Assembly (NCBI RefSeq): GCF_000006565.2
Contig: NC_031478.1
Span: 6,162,212 to 6,226,211, forward strand
Length of the DNA stretch: 64,000 nucleotides
Origin: Toxoplasma gondii ME49
Taxonomy: Eukaryota > Apicomplexa > Conoidasida > Eucoccidiorida > Sarcocystidae
Direction: 5' to 3'
Shown: piece by piece, positions 59,352 to 64,000 of the stretch
Layout: each line of letters opens with the position of its first letter
Numbering within the stretch: position 1 is the first letter of the stretch
Notes under the pieces: generated by a model
What the model was told of the DNA's origin: nothing
What the model saw: only the letters and a program-made list of their open reading frames with translations
Database searches by the model: none
Program-made: the position numbers and the translations under genes

Positions 59352-62300
59352 ATGTCTAGACACAGCGCCGAGGCGAGGGGAGTTTCCTGCCTCTCCTCTT
59401 CTCGGTCTTTTCTTCCTCGAGGCACAGTGTCTCTTCCGTCATGGACACAAAACGAGGAGGCTGGGCAGAGTCCAGCCAAAGACCAAGGAGCTTGCACCCG
59501 GGAGACGCAGACAAAGCCACTGAGTCAGCCTCGAAGTCGAGGCAGCACGGCGAACGCGCCTGTCCTCCCTCGGCCTTCGGAAGGCGATCGCGGGACGCTC
59601 GGGAACCAAGCAGGCGAAGGAAATTGGACGTTTTGGGTGAACGCGCTTTCTCCTCGGAAACCGCTGTTTTTCCGTCTCACGGGGATTTTCGTGGTGGTCT
59701 CGGCCGTCGCGTTTCTCTCTCTGTGCCGGGAGCACTTCTGCCTCTGGCCTTTTCTCGATTCAGAGCATTCACACGAAAACACAAAACTCGCCCCTGGCGC
59801 AGTCAAACGCCCTTTCCTCATTGGCGCTTCCCCTTTCTCTCCGCATTCCAGACTCCACCCTCGACGCCTCGCATCTGCTGGCCAGGCGACGTCCACGCAC
59901 TGCGTCGGAGGCAAATACTGGGATACGGTACGACCAACTCGACTCTTGAACCTCTTCCTCCAGTCATCTCCCCGGCATCAAACGTCTCTGCGTTCTCACG
60001 CGCTTCACATATACATCCAAATAAATATACATACACCGATACCCAAACTCCCTCTATATATGCATATATATATATATATATATATGTACTTGAAAGGGCA
60101 ATGTGCAGCAATTTTGTTTCAGCGTGTAGGGCTATTTCCATACCTACATTGCTCTAGAGAGAGAGATGGGCGGCCATCTGTGTGAAGATATATATGTGTT
60201 TTTGTGATTGTATATATATATATTTATTTATTTATATATGGTATCTCCCAACGTGTATATAGTTGCGTGTGTATGTGTCTGTAGGTTTGTGGTTCTGGAC
60301 GTGCTTGGTATCTGGCTGTTCTCTGCTTGTCTATACAGCGGCTGGACGCATGCGTGGATTGTCCTGCGGGAACATATTCATTTTACGGCTCTGTGGGGAT
60401 CCAACGATGCATGCTTTGCCCCTTCGGCTTTTACAGTGTCGCGGGGGCTCCTGTCTGTACAGCTTGCGGTGCCAACATGAGTAAGTGTCTTCGGGAGCCT
60501 TCTGTGGGTTGCCTTCCAGTTCTACATATCTTCCATTAACTCTCTAGAAATGTTCTAGGAACCCCGCGTCCGGCGGGAAGCATTCGCATCGCAGACATTA
60601 GTTTCGGTTTGGTGTACTATTTGTCCTTTCGACTCAACCGCAACTCGCAATGGAGAGAACGAAGCTTCTCGCACCTCTGCACAAGTCTGCGCTCCAGGAC
60701 TTTTCTTTTTTTGTCTAAGAGAAAGACCTCACGTCGTTTTATTCACTCGCCAGTCCTTCTCCCAGTCAACGTCCTGTTCTCCTCTTCGGTCTGTGTTTAA
60801 TGACCTTCACCGCTTGGTGTTTCAAGTGCTCCTCTCCCCGCCCGTTGTGGCCATGTGTCTCCTGTCGCTCTGCCCCGCGTTGTCTCTTTCCCTTACTGTC
60901 TCTGTCCCCACTTGTTTATGTCCCCACTTGTTTATGTCTCCACTTGTTTATGTCTCCACTTGTTTATGTCTCCACTTGTCTGTGTTGCCATCTTGCTTTC
61001 TCATCACCTGTCTTAGTCTCCATCTGTCTCGGTCTTCACTGAATCTCGTGTTTCTGCGTGCTTCTGGCGCCGCAGCGACAGAGACGACGGGGTCGACTTC
61101 TGAGGCTGCTTGCTTCTGCCAGTCCGGTGAGTTTCTTTTCTTTTTCGCGCTCCCTGACGCTCTTCTCCAGCTGTCTGCGTCTGTTCGAGATCCTTCTCGC
61201 CTCCCTTTCGGGGTGTATGCGTGAAGTTTCTTTCTCTTTTGTCGGGCAATATGTTGCCACGTTCACTACTTACATCACACCCCTCTCTACTCTCCCTTTC
61301 TTTCTCTCTCTGTACTTTCTCACTTTGAGAAGATACGTCACGTTCGCTTCTTGTACCAGACCACTCTGTTTTCTCTCATTCCTTCGTCTGCCTGTCTGTC
61401 TTTGTTCTGGATCTCGCGTTGTTTCCACGGTTCTCTGAACTCTGGAGAACAGTTGTTTTCCATGCTAGCCTCCCAATCCGTCTTCGGCCCTGCAAGCACG
61501 CAGCCCGTTTTCCTCGCTTTTCCCCTCAGTTTCCCCCTCCTTTTCCCGATTTCTCACTTTTTTCCTCTGTGTCGCAAGTGCTCCATCTCAGCTCTTCCTT
61601 TTCTTTCAACTGCATCTCAGGGAGAAGGAAGTTTCAACCGTGTTTGCGTGCTTGACAGTCTCCAGTCTCCCGTCGTCCACGGCGGTTTCGCCTACCTCGC
61701 GTTCGAAATCTACCTTAAACGTAAACGGTTTAGAGACACATGCTTGCCCAGCGGCTGTCTCTTTGTCTCGTGGTCTCTGCTTGTCTCCTCAGGTTTCAAG
61801 CCCGTGGTGAATGCACTGGGCGGCTTTTCATGTATCCCGTGTGAGCCTCTTTTTGAGTACTGCTACCGCACCTCTCCGACAGACGACTCGGGATGGTGGT
61901 CGTGGAGCATGGTCTGCTCCGAATCTCGCCCAGAGGCGGGAGACTCCGACTCTGGAGACATAACAACGCGCGCCGCTTTTCGAGCGTTCGGAGATCCGTC
62001 GGTATCTGAAGACGCTTCTGGAACTTCAGGGACGTTTGAACCTTCCGAGGACTACTCCACTGTCGGATACCACGCAGCTTCGGCTGCGACTCAGGAGACG
62101 CCCGGAACGGCTGCAGGGTCTGGCAGCTTCAAACGGTCTGCGAGTCCGCGAAAAGAAGCTCGAGTGAACCGACCGAAAGGCAGTGGCGCGGGCCGCACGA
62201 TGTTTAGAGGCTCTGCAAGCCTGTTTCAGAGCTACAAGCAGCAGGTGAAGCAGGGCGACGAAGGCAGTCAAGAGCACCCGTTCTGTGAAATCCTCCGGCA

Positions 62301-63220
62301 GGCGAACCCCGCAGGCCTTCACTTTCGTCTGAAATGCAGAAAGGAGGGCGTCTGCACTGGCGACGTTTTTGCACCCTGTACAGAGGGCAACGCAGGAGTT
62401 CTGTGCAACAGGGTACGAAACCCAATCAAAACCTGACAACAGCGCGCCTCGAAGAGAGGCCAGGGGCAGATCTACGCGTGACCTGACGCAGCGGAAGAGT
62501 GAACAAGCAGAAGGGAAGACTGGAACAGAGACGCATGGCTTCTCGATTCATGGAGACAAGGAAAAAGAGAGTCGACGATGCCCATGCCTTCTAGAGAGCA
62601 AGCGAGAACTCGGAGAGATGAAACATTCTTGCGCCGAATGAAGGTTTTTTTGTCGTTCCTCGATTTCTTCGTGTCACTCTTTCTGTTCTTTTGTATCCTC
62701 AATTATTTCTCTATCGGCGTTTCTTCCTTCGTTGATTTGTTTCTTCCCTCCTTTTCGTTTTTACCTGATTCCTTTCTGTTCCTGACTTGAGTGCTCTTCG
62801 CTCCCTGCAGGCTTTGTTTCAAAGAGTCTGCGCCCCGTGGCAGTGCTCGCTGCTGTGTGGGACACAGGCCGCCGTCTCTTGTCCCCGTCTGAGCGTCAGC
62901 AAGCTTCCCTCGGTTTCCGCTTTTGTTCAATTTTTCGGTCTTTTTCGGATCCCCGATTTTTCCCCGTATTCGATTTCTTCCATGGGGTGTCTGCAGTGCG
63001 CGAACGGCTTCACGATGCCTCTGGTTAAACCCACAGCTGGGAGCTGCACCAAGTGCAGCGCCGGCTTGATCGTCGTCCTCAGCTTGATGTTGCTCGTCCT
63101 CTGCTTCGTCGCCGGCCTGGCCGTCTGGATTGCGCGGGGCAACGACGCGAACAGCTACAATCGAAACATCATAGTCATTCGCATCGTCATCGTCCATCTT
63201 CAGTTGGTCAATCTCCTCAG
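59352..63220 (+). CDS. Cysteine-rich GCC2/GCC3-like multi-pass membrane protein (3' end outside window)
   Basis: Five exons join in phase: 59352-59927, 60339-60480, 61076-61126, 61793-62412, 62997-63220 (537 residues, then phase 2 into a further exon I cannot place). The first 100 residues are polar; a hydrophobic segment at about 105-125 (FFRLTGIFVVVSAV) looks like a signal anchor. The luminal or extracellular part has GCC2/GCC3 or ephrin-receptor-like modules: DACVDCPAGTYSFYG, MLCPFGFYSVAGAPVCTACG, FSCIPCEPLFEYC and, after a Ser-rich spacer, EGNAGVLCNR/CANGF and GSCTKC. A second strong membrane segment follows (GLIVVLSLMLLVLCF, about 487-508), then a hydrophobic IVIRIVIVHLQLVNLL stretch that may start a third. 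Such proteins occur on the surface or in secretory organelles of apicomplexans; the exact role is unknown. An alternative last exon starting at 62811 was considered less likely. Confidence 0.75.
60055..60086. repeat. (AT)n microsatellite in the membrane protein gene's first intron
   Basis: AT run in the intron between 59927 and 60339. Confidence 0.85.
60210..60240. repeat. (AT)n / TTTA microsatellite in the membrane protein gene's first intron
   Basis: Short AT run followed by three TTTA units in the same intron. Confidence 0.8.
60904..60983. repeat. 16-bp tandem repeat in the membrane protein gene's second intron
   Basis: Five head-to-tail copies of GTCYCCACTTGTTTAT; two carry C and three carry T at the Y position, and the last ends TCTGT. 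It sits about 90 bases before the acceptor of the 61076 exon, so copy number changes would fall in the branch-point region or just upstream. Confidence 0.9.
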
Positions 63221-63310
63221 GTTCGCCCTCGCTCTGACGGAACGCTCGGGGAACACACAGATGCAAACGCCTCCTCAAGTCGAGTTCTCTTTTTCGGTCT
63301 CCCGGGGGCC

Positions 63311-63311
63311 C

Positions 63312-63343
<32 letters not shown>

Positions 63344-63372
63344 AAATATATATACATATATGTATATATACA
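63311..63372. repeat. (AT)n microsatellite in a probable intron
   Basis: AT run with TGTATAAATATA interruptions. Confidence 0.85.
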
Positions 63373-63466
63373 GAGAGAGATACTCAACAAATATTAAGTG
63401 TATAAATGCGGATAGTCAAGTGTGTCTGTGTCTATGCCGTGTGTATCTTCGCTTATCTATCAATCC

Positions 63467-63467
63467 A

Positions 63468-63502
<35 letters not shown>
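63467..63502. repeat. (AT)n microsatellite in a probable intron
   Basis: AT run ending in TGTATATATATG. Confidence 0.85.
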
Positions 63503-64000
63503 GTTTGTGTAGGAATACGTTGTCGCGTGTGTTTTGAACTTTTGTGCAGGAGGGGGAAAGATTTCTGCCGTTGGGGGTTCATACTGAGAGAGACGCGACA
63601 GTGTCAGGAATTCGAGAGGCGAATGAGGGAACATTCAGCAGCTGGGAGGGATTCGCGTACGCGGTCGGCACATCGCTGCATTTTTTCGTTTCTCAGAAAA
63701 TTCCCCGTTTCCGCTTGTTGACATGCATGTGTACGGAGGGCACAGATGCTAAGGCGTCAGTTTTTGTTTTATGGAATGGCATTCAGCACTGCCTAAGCTA
63801 GAAAACGCCGTTCTGGTGGGATGTACAGAGGGAGCTCTGACGGTGAGGAACAGAGGAAGCGTTTGACACCTCAGTTGATAACGCGCACGGATATGTTTAT
63901 CGCTACGCATCTACATATAAACGCGTCTCAAACAAACCATGCTTTTCTTTTCCGGAATGTTGTCGTCCTGGGATGAGCTCTTTCTTCTCGCTTCTCGATC

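Larger units (their letters stand above)
63221..64000. other. Window end: probable intron of the membrane protein gene
   Basis: Starts at a GTTCGC donor. It holds two long AT microsatellites (63311-63372 and 63467-63502), typical of introns here. Open frames at 63422-63721 and 63544-63801 have no motif tying them to the gene, so I place no exon. Confidence 0.5.

Noticed and set aside
62811..62996. Possible exon start at 62811 in the membrane protein gene, in frame with the later membrane segment
   Set aside because: The stretch 62850-62990 is pyrimidine-rich like an intron, and using the acceptor at 62996 instead restores the Cys spacing CNR/CANGF.

Overview
The window is nuclear DNA of a coccidian apicomplexan, almost certainly Toxoplasma gondii or a very close relative. 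The genes are cut into many exons by 0.2-0.9 kb GT-AG introns that are pyrimidine-rich on the sense strand and often carry (AT)n microsatellites. A plant-like glucan water dikinase of amylopectin metabolism sits near a DJ-1 gene whose model places a cysteine at residue 127, as I remember for T. gondii DJ-1. All gene models below were built by hand: open frames were joined at GT-AG sites with matching phase, and total lengths were checked modulo 3.

Layout. (1) 56-11113 (+): 3' part of a TFIID subunit TAF2 gene; a phase-consistent model runs on into a long last exon encoding a bromodomain. (2) 13815-14708 (+): two-exon gene for an 80-residue, single-membrane-segment protein, possibly mitochondrial. 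(3) 17414-31948 (+): 18-exon glucan water dikinase (about 1744 aa) with three CBM45-like starch-binding modules, the phosphohistidine domain and the ATP domain. (4) 44152-33726 (-): 15-exon translation initiation factor eIF5B (about 1144 aa), tail-to-tail with the dikinase. (5) 48154-52164 (+): FAD synthase of the PAPS-reductase fold with a long Ser/Pro-rich N-terminal extension, divergent from eIF5B across about 4 kb. (6) 55064-56678 (+): four-exon DJ-1 (185 aa). (7) 59352 to beyond the window (+): membrane protein with cysteine-rich GCC2/GCC3-like repeats, 3' end missing.

The genes do not form a pathway: transcription (TAF2), amylopectin phosphorylation (GWD), translation (eIF5B), flavin cofactor synthesis (FAD synthase), redox and secretion control (DJ-1) and a surface or secretory-pathway membrane protein. 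Each appears to have its own promoter, as usual for this lineage. No tRNA, rRNA, CRISPR, transposon or phage feature was seen.

The points most worth following are the TAF2-bromodomain fusion, the third CBM45 module of the dikinase, the near-complete restriction of long (AT)n tracts to introns, and the small putative mitochondrial protein.
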